From Deltaproteobacteria bacterium (GTDB lineage: Bacteria > Desulfobacterota > Syntrophorhabdia > Syntrophorhabdales > Syntrophorhabdaceae): 64,000 nucleotides of DNA. The stretch lies in the NCBI GenBank assembly GCA_022711595.1, contig JAKLET010000007.1, forward strand, positions 1-64,000, given 5' to 3'. The position numbers and the translations under genes were made by a program. Below the pieces are notes generated by a model. That model was not told the DNA's origin. It searched no databases and saw nothing but the letters and a program-made list of their open reading frames with translations. Below, piece by piece: positions 16,823 to 24,680 of the stretch (its first letter is position 1; each line of letters starts with the position of its first letter).

Positions 16823-18169
16823 ATGAAATGTGAATGTTCAGTAATCATGGCAGCAATCTTGATTTTTGTTGGTATTTTCCTTGGTGAGAATACCGGGGCC
16901 TCAGAGGCCCCGCCTGCCAGTACATACTCCGGCGATTTCTGGACCCGCTCGACGATTACCGGCGATTGGGGCGGCATGCGAAACGACCTCGCGAAAAAGG
17001 GCATAATCTTTGATTTAAGCCTGACACAAGGGTACCAGGGGGTCGTTGACGGCGGCAAAAAACGTGCCTGGGAATATGGCGGCCACGGTGACCTCAATAT
17101 CCATATAAGCACGGAAAAACTCGGTTTGTGGCGCGGGGGCTTTTTCGCGATAGAAGTTGAAGGAAATTACAACGATTCCATAAACGCCTATACGGGTGCC
17201 CTTATGCCGGCAAATAACAGCCAGATGTTTCCCCGGCCGATCGGCGACAACCTCAATGTGCCCGCATTCAATTATACCCAGATCCTGTCTCCTTACTTTG
17301 CAATAATGTTCGGCAAGTTCGCTACCCTTTCCAGCACTGCGGGGGATATGAATGAATTTGCCCACGGCAAGGGCGACACCCAGTTCATGAACATGGCATT
17401 AAACCTCAATCCGGTTGTAGCGACAACCGTCCCCTACTCGGCACTGGGCGCAGGATTTATCATAGTGCCGACGAAGAACCCCGCTGAAGCCACCGTGAGC
17501 TTCATGGTCATACAGACCAACGGACAGTCCAATGTCACGGGCTTCAGCGACCTGAACAAGAACATATTGACCTTTGTCGGTGAAGGGCGCGTGAGAACAA
17601 ACTTCTTCGGGCTCACGGGGCATCAACTCGTCGGTGTTGCCTATTCCAACAAGGAATTTGCTTCTATCGACCAGAATGCGCGCGTCATTGTCGAAACGGG
17701 CGGGATCGAAAGCCGGAAAGGATCCTGGAACGTCCACTATAACTTTGACCAGTACCTGTACGAGCCCACAAAAGGCAAGGGGATCGGTATCTTCGGGCGT
17801 TTCGGCGTCTCCGACGGCAACCCTAATTTTATGCGCTATTTTTACAGCATAGGGATCGGGGGCAAGGGGATCATCCCCCGCAGGCCACTCGATCATTTCG
17901 GTATCGGATATTATTACCTTGAAGTAAATAACCCGAGCTTCACCGGACCCCTTGCAACAAGGTCATTCCTGAGAGACGAGTACGGTTTTGAGGCTTATTA
18001 CAATTGCGCGGTTACTCCATGGATGAGGCTGACCCCAAATATACAGTACGTCCGGGGCGCGCAGAAAGATATGGTCACAACCGAGACGACACACGGGATC
18101 ACCCATATCGGCAGGACCGACGTAGGTGCGGCAACCATCATCGGTGTCCGGCTGCAGTTGATATTCTGA
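16823..18169 (+). CDS. OprB-like carbohydrate porin
   Basis: A 448-residue outer-membrane porin with a signal peptide. The family hallmark is near residues 45-65: STITGDWGGMRNDLAKKGI, followed by FDLSLTQGYQGV. Later segments alternate as beta strands (GGFFAIEVEGNY, HFGIGYYYLEV, EYGFEAYYNCAVTPWMRL, PNIQYVRG), and the chain ends in a C-terminal phenylalanine (IGVRLQLIF), as expected for BAM-dependent barrels. OprB proteins pass sugars across the outer membrane. In this context the cargo could be the sulfatase substrate or product, which is an inference. Confidence 0.88.
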   Translation: MKCECSVIMAAILIFVGIFLGENTGASEAPPASTYSGDFWTRSTITGDWGGMRNDLAKKGIIFDLSLTQGYQGVVDGGKKRAWEYGGHGDLNIHISTEKLGLWRGGFFAIEVEGNYNDSINAYTGALMPANNSQMFPRPIGDNLNVPAFNYTQILSPYFAIMFGKFATLSSTAGDMNEFAHGKGDTQFMNMALNLNPVVATTVPYSALGAGFIIVPTKNPAEATVSFMVIQTNGQSNVTGFSDLNKNILTFVGEGRVRTNFFGLTGHQLVGVAYSNKEFASIDQNARVIVETGGIESRKGSWNVHYNFDQYLYEPTKGKGIGIFGRFGVSDGNPNFMRYFYSIGIGGKGIIPRRPLDHFGIGYYYLEVNNPSFTGPLATRSFLRDEYGFEAYYNCAVTPWMRLTPNIQYVRGAQKDMVTTETTHGITHIGRTDVGAATIIGVRLQLIF

Positions 18170-18231
18170 TGTATTGCCTCCGGATGTAGCGAATACCAGA
18201 TTGCACCGAAATAAACTCTTTCATAGCGGTT

Positions 18232-18951
18232 ATGAGGCTTTCTTTGGAATGGAAGTTCACCGTGACCCCTTTTATGTGGGCAACTACCATTGAGAGTAAG
18301 GTTACGGCAGGCGGGTACGACACCAGCACAACAACCTCTTTTGGGGATATATGACGCAACCTGAACGGCGCAATGATGATCCATTTGGAGGCACAGAATG
18401 GGAAATTCGGCCTGTTTCTTGAGCCCATGTATTCCAGGATGCGCGTCGACGGTACTTTTGTCCGCCAACGGGTCCCGAACCTCCCGGCCATCCCGAGGGA
18501 CCTCACCCTGGCCTACGAGCAGTGGACGGTAGAGGCCGGGGGATTCTACCAGGTGGGTAAATGGCGTGTCGGGGAAAACAAAGACGAATGGGTGACCCTC
18601 GACGTTCTCGCAACTGCCCGCTTCTGGTCTATCAAGGTTGACCTCGATACAAGCACCATCATAAACCCCGGCAGATCAAACTCATGGGTGGACCCCATTG
18701 TCGGGGCCCGTTTGAATATCGATCTTTCAAAAAAGGTCATTATGAATCTGAGAGTAGACATTGGCGGTTTTGGGGTAGGCTCGGATTTCAGCTGGAACGG
18801 GCTGGCTGCCATTGGCTATCGTTTCAACGAATACATCACCGCCCTCGTGGGCTACCGCGCACTTTACGTCAATTACAAGAGCGGAACAAGCAAAGCACGG
18901 TATGAGGAGACTCTCCATGGCCCTATCATGGGACTGGCATTTAGTTTCTGA
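18232..18951 (+). pseudogene. Outer-membrane beta-barrel protein interrupted by an in-frame TGA
   Basis: From ATG 18232 the frame reads LEWKFTVTPFMWATTIESKV, then ...TTTSFGDI, a TGA at 18352-18354, and RNLNGAMMIHLEAQNGKFGL. It continues to 18951, ending LHGPIMGLAFSF with a C-terminal Phe. The two sides join smoothly, as in complete beta-barrel proteins of this type, so the TGA replaces a sense codon. No export signal precedes the barrel, so the 5' end also seems lost. The second part alone is a 192-residue open frame (18373-18951) without its own good ribosome site. A sequencing error at the TGA cannot be excluded. Confidence 0.7.
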
Positions 18952-18990
18952 AGGTCTGAAATGATCCGCAATAAGCTAAGGAGGAACAGA

Positions 18991-20262
18991 ATGTTATGTA
19001 ACAAAAGAGCTACTTTACGGGGCATCGCAACATTACTCGTCCTGTTCGGGGCCGTCTTCAGTGGGGAGGCTTCATCGCAGGAATTGAAAAAGACGCCCAT
19101 CATATTGAAGGTTTCGGACATCCTTCCCCGGGATTTCCTGAAGGGTTCTAATTATTCTATCAAGGACGCTGTCCGCAGCGACGGTCTTGTCAATACCTAC
19201 GAACTGGAAACAAAATACGGCCCGATCAGCGTGGAGAGCACAGTGTGCCTGCTTAAGCGGATCAACGAACTGCACGCAATTGATGCCATGGAGAGGCTGC
19301 AAGGGACGGAGGTGTTTGGAAATGCCGCTCAGGCGGCTGCGATGGGGCCTCTCAACGCAGCGAAAGATGTGGTCACGGACCCCGTGGGTACCGCTAAAAG
19401 CATGGGCAGCGGGATCGGCCGTTTTATCAGCAATATTGGGCAGGCGGTGGTGAGTAACAGTCCCTATCAGCCCGGCGTTGCAAAGGCGGCTCTCGGGCAG
19501 GCATCGAACAAACGCGCCTTTGCCCATGAATTCAAAGTGGACCCTTATTCAAGCTATAAACCTCTCCAGGATGCCCTTGACAAGGTGGCATGGACTGCCG
19601 CCGCCGGGAGCCTCACCGTGAAGGCAGCGTTCTCGGCCATACCGGGAGGAGCCGGCACTGCGGTGTCCCTTACCAGTACCACGGAGAGCCTTCGCTCACT
19701 TGTTCGCGACAATCCGCCGGCAGCGCTTATCGAGATCAACAAGCAAAAACTTTCCGGAATGGGTATTTCCAGCGGGACGGTCAATGCCTATATGAACAAC
19801 AGGTATTACAACCCCTTTGAGCAAACCCTTCTCGTGGGTGAACTGGAAAGTATGTCCGGGGTGAGAGGGCGCGATTCGTTCATCTCGGTAGCGTTGAGGG
19901 CGGACGAGGAGAGTGTGGCGCTCTTTGTGCGCGCTACGGCTCAACTTGCGGCGTTATTCAATAAGGATGTCAGGCCTGTCGAACGTTTTGTCGAGGTCAG
20001 CCGGCTGGTATTCGTCAAGACAAGGGACGGCAGGATGATCGGGATCTTTCCCGTTGATAACGTTGCATGGACCGCGAACCTTGCCGAGCGGGAGAAAGAG
20101 ATATCGCAGGAAATAGGCAAAATAAAGGGAGTGCGAGGCAAGGAATTGTGGTTTGGGGGACCCATCGACCGTACGGCGCGGAAGGCACTGGAGGTCAGAG
20201 GCTGGAAGGTAACTGACAGGTTTACCGAAAAAGCATTCAAGGAATTGGCCGGCCCGCGTTAA
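18991..20262 (+). CDS. Large secreted protein of unknown function
   Basis: A 423-residue protein with a signal peptide (GIATLLVLFGAVFSGEASSQ). The mature part begins KKTPIILKVSDILPRDFLKG and contains an Ala/Gly-rich amphipathic middle (about 105-165, with DPVGTAKSMGSGIGRFISNI), which may contact membranes. The C-terminal half is mixed alpha/beta. I recognise no domain. ATG 18991 follows AAGGAGG at 18978-18984; the upstream in-frame ATG 18961 has no ribosome site. A patatin lipoprotein follows on the same strand. Confidence 0.78.
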   Translation: MLCNKRATLRGIATLLVLFGAVFSGEASSQELKKTPIILKVSDILPRDFLKGSNYSIKDAVRSDGLVNTYELETKYGPISVESTVCLLKRINELHAIDAMERLQGTEVFGNAAQAAAMGPLNAAKDVVTDPVGTAKSMGSGIGRFISNIGQAVVSNSPYQPGVAKAALGQASNKRAFAHEFKVDPYSSYKPLQDALDKVAWTAAAGSLTVKAAFSAIPGGAGTAVSLTSTTESLRSLVRDNPPAALIEINKQKLSGMGISSGTVNAYMNNRYYNPFEQTLLVGELESMSGVRGRDSFISVALRADEESVALFVRATAQLAALFNKDVRPVERFVEVSRLVFVKTRDGRMIGIFPVDNVAWTANLAEREKEISQEIGKIKGVRGKELWFGGPIDRTARKALEVRGWKVTDRFTEKAFKELAGPR

Positions 20263-20330
20263 GGGCAAGAGCGCGGCAAAAGAAATTGGCTTGGGGTCAG
20301 GATAAAGATACCGACAGACCGAGGAGCTAT

Positions 20331-21773
20331 ATGTTGAATATTTATGCAGCGAAACACAACCTTTCTCTCAACAGATCCATCCGCCCTTACTCATCGATAC
20401 GGTTTCTGGCCGTTTTGCTCCTTTTGATGACAGGATTCATCGGATGCGCGCACTACCCGGTCAATGTTCCCCTTGTTAAAGCCGACCCGGATTACGGGTA
20501 CAGGGGAAAAAACTTGCGCGACCCTGATAAGAAAGGGGCGCTTTTTGTATCGATGAGTTTTTCTGGCGGAGGGACCCGGGCCGCCGCCTTCTCATATGGG
20601 GTGCTTGAAGCTCTCAGAGACACGGAGATCACACTGGATGGCCGGAAAACCCGCCTCCTCGATCATGTCAACGCTATAGCCGGCGTTTCCGGCGGGAGTT
20701 TTACGGCAGCATACTACGGACTCTTCGGGGATCGCATATTCAGTGATTTTGAGGAAAAATTCCTGAAAAAGAATATCCAGGGGGAGCTTGCCTTGCGCGT
20801 ACTCGCCAATCCGATCAACTGGGCAAGGCTCTTTTCCGCTTATTTCGACCGAAGCGACCTGATCGCTGAATATTATGACAAAAACGTTTTTGACGGCGCC
20901 ACATTCGGGGACATGCTCAAACGAAAAGGCCCTATGGTCTTTATTAACGCGACGGATATGGTCCACGGGACACGGATTGCCTTTACGCAGGACAGTTTTG
21001 ACATGATCTGCTCCGACCTCACTGTCTTTCCTGTGGCCCGGGCCTGCGCGGCCTCGTCAGCCGTCCCCATAGTGTTTTCACCAATAACATTGCGTAATTA
21101 TGCCGGTTCGTGTCAGTATGAAATGCCGGAGGTCCTTCGCAAAGCCGTTGAGGCGCGTTCACTTCCCAATCGCCAGTTCGATCTTGCAAATAACATTCTG
21201 CCTTTCCTCGATGCCGAGAAAAAACCGTACCTTCACCTCGTCGACGGAGGGGTCTCGGACAATCTGGGCATAAGGACTATGATCGAGAGGATCATAATGC
21301 TGGGCGACGCCTGGAATACCGTTAAAGCTTCGAACCTTGCCGATATTCAAAAAGTGGTCCTGATCGTGGTAAACGCGGAGACGCAGATCGATACGAAATG
21401 GGACCGGCAGGAATCGATCCCTCCGTTTGCGGCGATGCTTGATTCATATTCATCGGTATCTATCTCCCGGTACAACGTAGAGACCGTGGCGCTTCTCAAG
21501 GAATCGCTTCCCCGGTGGGCCGAAGAAATAAGGCGCGGCCGATGCGAGGGACGCGAGGTGTCGAGCGAACCTGGAGGATGCGGTGATATCCAATTTTACG
21601 TTATTGAAGTAAAATTCGATGCCATTAAGGATGCGGAAGAGCGGTCCTTTTTTAAATTACTGCCGACCTCTTTCAAGCTCACGGCAGATGAGGTTGATAA
21701 ACTGCGTGAGGCAGCCCGCAGACTGCTTATGGAATCAAAAGACTTCAAGAGGCTCCTCGGGGACCTTAAGTAG
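20331..21773 (+). CDS. Patatin-like phospholipase, lipoprotein
   Basis: A 480-residue patatin-family acyl hydrolase. The N-terminus has a basic stretch, a hydrophobic segment and lipobox FIGC. The patatin fold shows the oxyanion loop SFSGGGTRAAA, nucleophile elbow AGVSGGS with Ser120, and the DGG motif with Asp305 (LHLVDGGVSDNLG), so the Ser-Asp dyad is complete. It should cleave acyl esters of phospholipids at the inner face of the outer membrane or in the periplasm. ATG 20331 follows GAGGAG; an in-frame ATG at 20286 would place the lipobox too far in. It precedes a lipid-binding SYLF gene. Confidence 0.9.
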   Translation: MLNIYAAKHNLSLNRSIRPYSSIRFLAVLLLLMTGFIGCAHYPVNVPLVKADPDYGYRGKNLRDPDKKGALFVSMSFSGGGTRAAAFSYGVLEALRDTEITLDGRKTRLLDHVNAIAGVSGGSFTAAYYGLFGDRIFSDFEEKFLKKNIQGELALRVLANPINWARLFSAYFDRSDLIAEYYDKNVFDGATFGDMLKRKGPMVFINATDMVHGTRIAFTQDSFDMICSDLTVFPVARACAASSAVPIVFSPITLRNYAGSCQYEMPEVLRKAVEARSLPNRQFDLANNILPFLDAEKKPYLHLVDGGVSDNLGIRTMIERIIMLGDAWNTVKASNLADIQKVVLIVVNAETQIDTKWDRQESIPPFAAMLDSYSSVSISRYNVETVALLKESLPRWAEEIRRGRCEGREVSSEPGGCGDIQFYVIEVKFDAIKDAEERSFFKLLPTSFKLTADEVDKLREAARRLLMESKDFKRLLGDLK

Positions 21774-21863
21774 GGGGACATCCTGCGAACCGTACCGGAC
21801 CATCGTGTGGGACCGGCAGAGAGGGCAGATGAAGTGCATAACAACGATGAAGGAGGAGGGAAC

Positions 21864-22424
21864 ATGGACCGGTTTCGTATAGCCCGCACGATCTTTATAT
21901 TCACGCTATTTATGACACTTATAGGTATCCGTGCGGACAAGGCGCAGGGCGCTGCTGCTGCGCAAATAAACCGTGATGCAAACAAGGCCCTGCAAAAACT
22001 ATATGCCGCTACTCCAGCAGCAAAAGAGCTGGGCAGGAAGGCAAAAGCGGTCCTTGTCTTTCCTTCCATTAAGAAAGGGGGCTTCATCGTCGGCGGGCAA
22101 TACGGAGAAGGTGTTCTCCAGAAGAATGGAAAACCGGCCGGCTATTATAACACCGTTTCAGCATCCTACGGACTCCAGGCAGGCATTCAGAAATTTGGAT
22201 ACGCTCTCTTCTTCATGAAAAACGACGCGCTCCAATACCTCAACAAAAGCGATGGCTGGGAACTGGGGTCTGCCCCGAACATAGTGATCGTGGACAAGGG
22301 GGCGGCACGCGGCCTGTCTACCACGACCGTTCATTCCGACATATACGCCTTCTTCTTTGAACAAAAAGGCCTGATGGCGGGGATCGGCCTGCAGGGGACA
22401 AAGATAACCAGGATAAAAAAATGA
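21864..22424 (+). CDS. Exported SYLF (Ysc84-like) lipid-binding protein
   Basis: A 186-residue protein with an N-terminal export segment (IFIFTLFMTLIGIRADKAQG). The rest is a SYLF/Ysc84 domain: KAKAVLVFPSIKKGGFIVGGQYGEGVL, SASYGLQAGIQKFGYALFFM, and APNIVIVDKGAARGLSTTT. The domain binds phosphoinositide-like or acidic lipids in eukaryotes; bacterial exported forms are poorly understood. ATG 21864 follows GGAGGAGGG. It lies next to the patatin lipoprotein, consistent with a shared role in envelope lipids. Confidence 0.88.
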   Translation: MDRFRIARTIFIFTLFMTLIGIRADKAQGAAAAQINRDANKALQKLYAATPAAKELGRKAKAVLVFPSIKKGGFIVGGQYGEGVLQKNGKPAGYYNTVSASYGLQAGIQKFGYALFFMKNDALQYLNKSDGWELGSAPNIVIVDKGAARGLSTTTVHSDIYAFFFEQKGLMAGIGLQGTKITRIKK

Positions 22425-22469
22425 TTTTTGACCGCGGATATGCAGCAGCACAGGTATGATATTTGTATC

Positions 22470-22489
22470 TATAGGACTGAAGTCCAACA
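22470..22489. promoter_or_regulatory. Palindromic operator candidate, site 2
   Basis: TATAGGACT-GA-AGTCCAACA carries a 5-bp perfect core (GGACT/AGTCC) with the same 2-bp centre as the site at 4980-4999 and matches it at 17 of 20 positions. It lies 75 bp upstream of the GTG start of the receiver-only regulator, a natural activator position. Confidence 0.65.
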
Positions 22490-22564
22490 GGTGTTCGGCC
22501 GGACAATGCTTATGCTGACAGCAGACAATGAGCTTAAAATGAGTATGGAACTCACGAGGTTTAT

Positions 22565-22951
22565 GTGACCAGTCAAAAAAATATGATCTATGTGATCGAC
22601 GATGATGACTCTGTCCGCAGGGCATTTGGCAGGCTCTTCCGTTCAGCCGGTTATGATGTCGAAACCTTCCCGTCGCCAGATGAATTTCTTGCGCATGCAC
22701 GGCAAAAGGAAAATGCCTGTATCGTTGTCGATGTCCTGATGCCTGGCGTTACCGGTTTTGGCCTTCTCGAAACACTGGCACCGGAGAAGACCAAACTGCC
22801 GGTCATCGTAGTATCCGCAAGCGACGAAGCGAATGTTCGTCAGCACGCTCGCGAACTGGGAGCTGTCTCATTTTTCCGGAAACCCGTCGATGATCAGGCT
22901 CTTCTTGACGCGATCTGGTGGGCTATTTCGGGCATTAAGAAAGGTATCTAA
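22565..22951 (+). CDS. Single-domain response regulator (FixJ-type receiver, no output domain)
   Basis: A 128-residue receiver read from GTG 22565 with CGAGG upstream. All phosphorylation residues are present: DDDD pocket near the start, phospho-acceptor Asp56 in IVVDVLMPG, Ser in VVSAS and Lys in FFRKP. It most resembles the receiver half of FixJ-like proteins such as the one at 4268 and lacks any DNA-binding domain. It could act as a phosphate sink or connector for the kinase at 1897. The shared palindrome upstream suggests control by the FixJ-like protein. Confidence 0.88.
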   Translation: MTSQKNMIYVIDDDDSVRRAFGRLFRSAGYDVETFPSPDEFLAHARQKENACIVVDVLMPGVTGFGLLETLAPEKTKLPVIVVSASDEANVRQHARELGAVSFFRKPVDDQALLDAIWWAISGIKKGI

Positions 22952-23010
22952 GGCTTGTTTCGCCCCTGGATTCGAACTTAAGCATCAATAACGGAAGGAT
23001 TGGCCTGGCC

Positions 23011-23228
23011 AAAGAATCATACAAAGCACCCGGTGGCGCCTTTGATTATATTGTGGATGAAAAGATGATATGGTGATTTGCCCTCGTTGCCTGCCCGGCA
23101 CAATATGGCACCCCAGGCGTAATGACCTTTATTGTAAACCATGACGGTGTTATCTATGAGAAAAGCCCGGGTAAGAATACCGCGAATATCGCAATAAAAT
23201 GAAAATATTCAACCCTGACATGTCATAA
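23011..23228 (+). pseudogene. DUF2950 protein, C-terminal remnant
   Basis: The frame from 23011 reads ESYKAPGGAFDYIVDEKMIW, then TGA (23074-23076), then FALVACPAQYGTPGVMTF, IVNHDGVIYEKSPGKNTANI. After a second stop at 23200 the match continues one frame over as MKIFNPDM to the stop at 23228. This is the characteristic C-terminal end of DUF2950 proteins (APGGAYDY, FALVAYPA, GVMTF, DGVVYEKDLG, FDPD). With a stop and a frameshift and no upstream part, it is dead. The rest of 22952-23280 shows nothing else. Confidence 0.85.
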
Positions 23229-23280
23229 AAATAAGGTTATCATTAAATGAAATAGAACTGTAGAGATTAACAAAGAAAAA

Positions 23281-23334
23281 ATAATAAACGCCGCCTCATC
23301 CGGGGACCATCAAGGGTGAGGCGGCGTTTATTAT
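23281..23334 (+). terminator. Long hairpin before the second SGNH copy
   Basis: Arms of 21 nt (23281-23301 and 23314-23334) pair with a single mismatch around a 12-nt loop. The core is CGCCGCCTC/GAGGCGGCG with A/T-rich outer ends that give a U-rich tail on either strand. It may end transcription of the regulator gene. Confidence 0.7.
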
Positions 23335-23382
23335 CGTACTTGGACTTAATGACCCGCCTCTTGCCACTGTTTTTATACCTGT

Positions 23383-23692
23383 GGCTGGCCCGCGCTCGTT
23401 TCAGCCCCGCCATATTTCTGGCAACATCCCACGCCTTCGATGACCCCTGCGACATGGACGCCGTCTACATATTTTACCGGTCATTGAAGATCGTGGCCTC
23501 AGACCTTGATTGCCAACTGGTCCCGGTACATTACCACTGGGCCGGATATCTTGAGGAACACGGCCTCAGGAGCAAAGACCTTGTTCTGCGGGACCCCAGG
23601 TATCCGAACGGGAAAGGCCACCGGGTCATCGCGGAGGCGGTGATGAAGGAACTGGGAAGGCAGCAATGCTTGAGCGGTTTTTAAGAAAAAAA
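23383..23692 (+). pseudogene. SGNH-like gene, truncated second copy (direct repeat, copy B)
   Basis: This segment is nearly identical to 1509-1821. It encodes the C-terminal 100 residues (LARARFSPAIFLATS to QQCLSGF) without the first 90, including block I. A 122-codon frame exists (23316-23684), but its first 22 residues come from the hairpin region and are unrelated. The differences are mostly synonymous, so the duplication is recent or kept uniform by gene conversion. Confidence 0.92.
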
Positions 23693-23725
23693 GTCCGGCC
23701 AGAACCTTAAGCGGTCCTGCCGGAC
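23684..23725 (-). terminator. Hairpin terminator of the minus-strand KP-rich gene
   Basis: GTCCGGC (23693-23699) pairs with GCCGGAC (23719-23725), extended by imperfect inner pairs. Read on the minus strand, the stem is followed by TTTTTTT. It lies 27 bp beyond the end of the gene at 23753-24214. Confidence 0.7.
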
Positions 23726-23752
23726 ATGACCAGTCCTTGTATATAAATAAAG

Positions 23753-24214
23753 TTATGGTTTCTTCGGTGCCGGTTTTTTGTCGCCCGGTTTCTTGTCTGC
23801 CGGTTTCTTGTCTGCCGGTTTCTTCGGTTCCGGTTTTTTCTTCGCGTTTGCGAGCTGTGTTTCCAGTGCCTCGTTCTTTGACCTGACCGTATCAAGCTCG
23901 CCCTTGACCTGGGTCAATTCAGCCTTGAACTTCTGATTTTCCTTCATTAAATCGTTAAGCTTGGATTCGGTCGTCGCAAGCTGGGCTTTCGCTTTTTTCA
24001 AAAGGACCACTTCCTGTTCGAGGGTATTGGCCTTCAAAAAGAATATGACGGCGACGACGGCAAAGATGAGTGCGACCAGGCCAAGGACCGCCGGTACGAT
24101 GGGAAATTTTTTAGCAGCGGACATGGGGCTCGCTTTCACCTCTTCAGGATCTTTCATTTTCGGGAAGTCTTCATCGCCGTTGACTTGTTTTCCGTTCTCA
24201 TCGAAGACTGGCAT
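23753..24214 (-). CDS. Single-pass membrane protein with coiled coil and Lys/Pro repeats
   Basis: A 153-residue protein. Residues 1-35 are charged (start MPVFDENGKQVNG), followed by one membrane segment (VPAVLGLVALIFAVVAVIFF), a coiled coil of about 55 residues (LEQEVVLLKKAKAQLATTESK onward) and a C-terminal tail of KKPADKKP-type repeats encoded by 15-nt tandem units. The start is the ATG ending at 24214, with AAGGAGT six bases upstream; a longer in-frame start would add an unlikely aromatic leader. It could be an envelope spacer or cell-wall-contacting protein. No family is recognised. Confidence 0.75.
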   Translation of the reverse strand: MPVFDENGKQVNGDEDFPKMKDPEEVKASPMSAAKKFPIVPAVLGLVALIFAVVAVIFFLKANTLEQEVVLLKKAKAQLATTESKLNDLMKENQKFKAELTQVKGELDTVRSKNEALETQLANAKKKPEPKKPADKKPADKKPGDKKPAPKKP

Positions 24215-24295
24215 GGTTGTACTCCTTGTCTGAATAGTTTTCTCATAATTAACATACAAGCCGTCAAAAAACCAGAAAAAAACAGGAAATAAAAG

Positions 24296-24470
24296 ACGGG
24301 TCATGGGTCATGGGTGATAGGAAAAGAGGCGGCTTGAACCGCTTGAATGTTAAAGACTTGAATATTTTGAACCGGACAAACCAAAGAAACAAGAGAAACC
24401 AAAAAAACCTGACAGTTTTCCCATAACCCATAACCTGTCTCCTTTTAAAGTTTTCCCCATCTTTTCCGAC
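24296..24470. repeat. Intergenic CGGCTTGAA-type repeat, site 1
   Basis: The stretch holds GGGTCATGGGTCATGGGTGATAGG, split here as GGGTCATGGGTCATG and GGTGATAGG, then GGCGGCTTGAACCGCTTGAA, and on the far side CCCATAACCCATAACC, which is roughly complementary to the first part. Related sequence occurs at four other gaps in the window. Confidence 0.6.
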
Positions 24471-24491
24471 AATATATTTCAGGAGGACGTT

Positions 24492-24626
24492 ATGAGGGTA
24501 GAATACCTGAAAGAAGCCGTGAAAGTCCTGATGGAAAGCCAGTTCTATTTCGACCTGAGCCTCAGGGAGCGTTATCGGCTGGTGATGCATGTTGTGAGCA
24601 TCATGGAAATGAAATGTGCGGCGTAA
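24492..24626 (+). CDS. Small 44-residue protein
   Basis: ATG 24492 follows a perfect AGGAGG at 24481-24486. The frame encodes 44 residues beginning MRVEYLKEAVKVLMESQFYF and including DLSLRERYRLVMHVVSIME, which would form amphipathic helices with no membrane segment. The ribosome site, spacing and helical composition support a real gene, although no family is recognised. The HNH gene begins 54 bp downstream. Confidence 0.6.
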   Translation: MRVEYLKEAVKVLMESQFYFDLSLRERYRLVMHVVSIMEMKCAA

Positions 24627-24640
24627 CCATTTGAAAAGCA

Positions 24641-24669
24641 TTGACAATCAGGGTCAAAAAGCGTTAATT
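24641..24669 (+). promoter_or_regulatory. Possible promoter of the HNH gene
   Basis: TTGACA at 24641-24646 is followed after 17 bp by TTAATT at 24664-24669. A start near 24676 would leave only a few bases before ATG 24681, which has no Shine-Dalgarno sequence, so the transcript could be nearly leaderless. Confidence 0.4.
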
Positions 24670-24680
24670 TCAAGTATTTC

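Noticed and set aside
18352..18354. Selenocysteine codon in the outer-membrane protein
   Set aside because: No strong hairpin follows the TGA, the protein type has no known selenoprotein members, and neighbouring genes are also decayed.
23316..23684. 122-codon frame as a new gene
   Set aside because: Only the part from 23383 matches the SGNH-like protein; the first 22 codons come from the hairpin region, so it is a truncated copy, not a separate gene.
23757..23850. Short tandem repeat as a CRISPR-like array
   Set aside because: The 15-nt units are contiguous without spacers and encode the KKPADKKP tail of a minus-strand protein.
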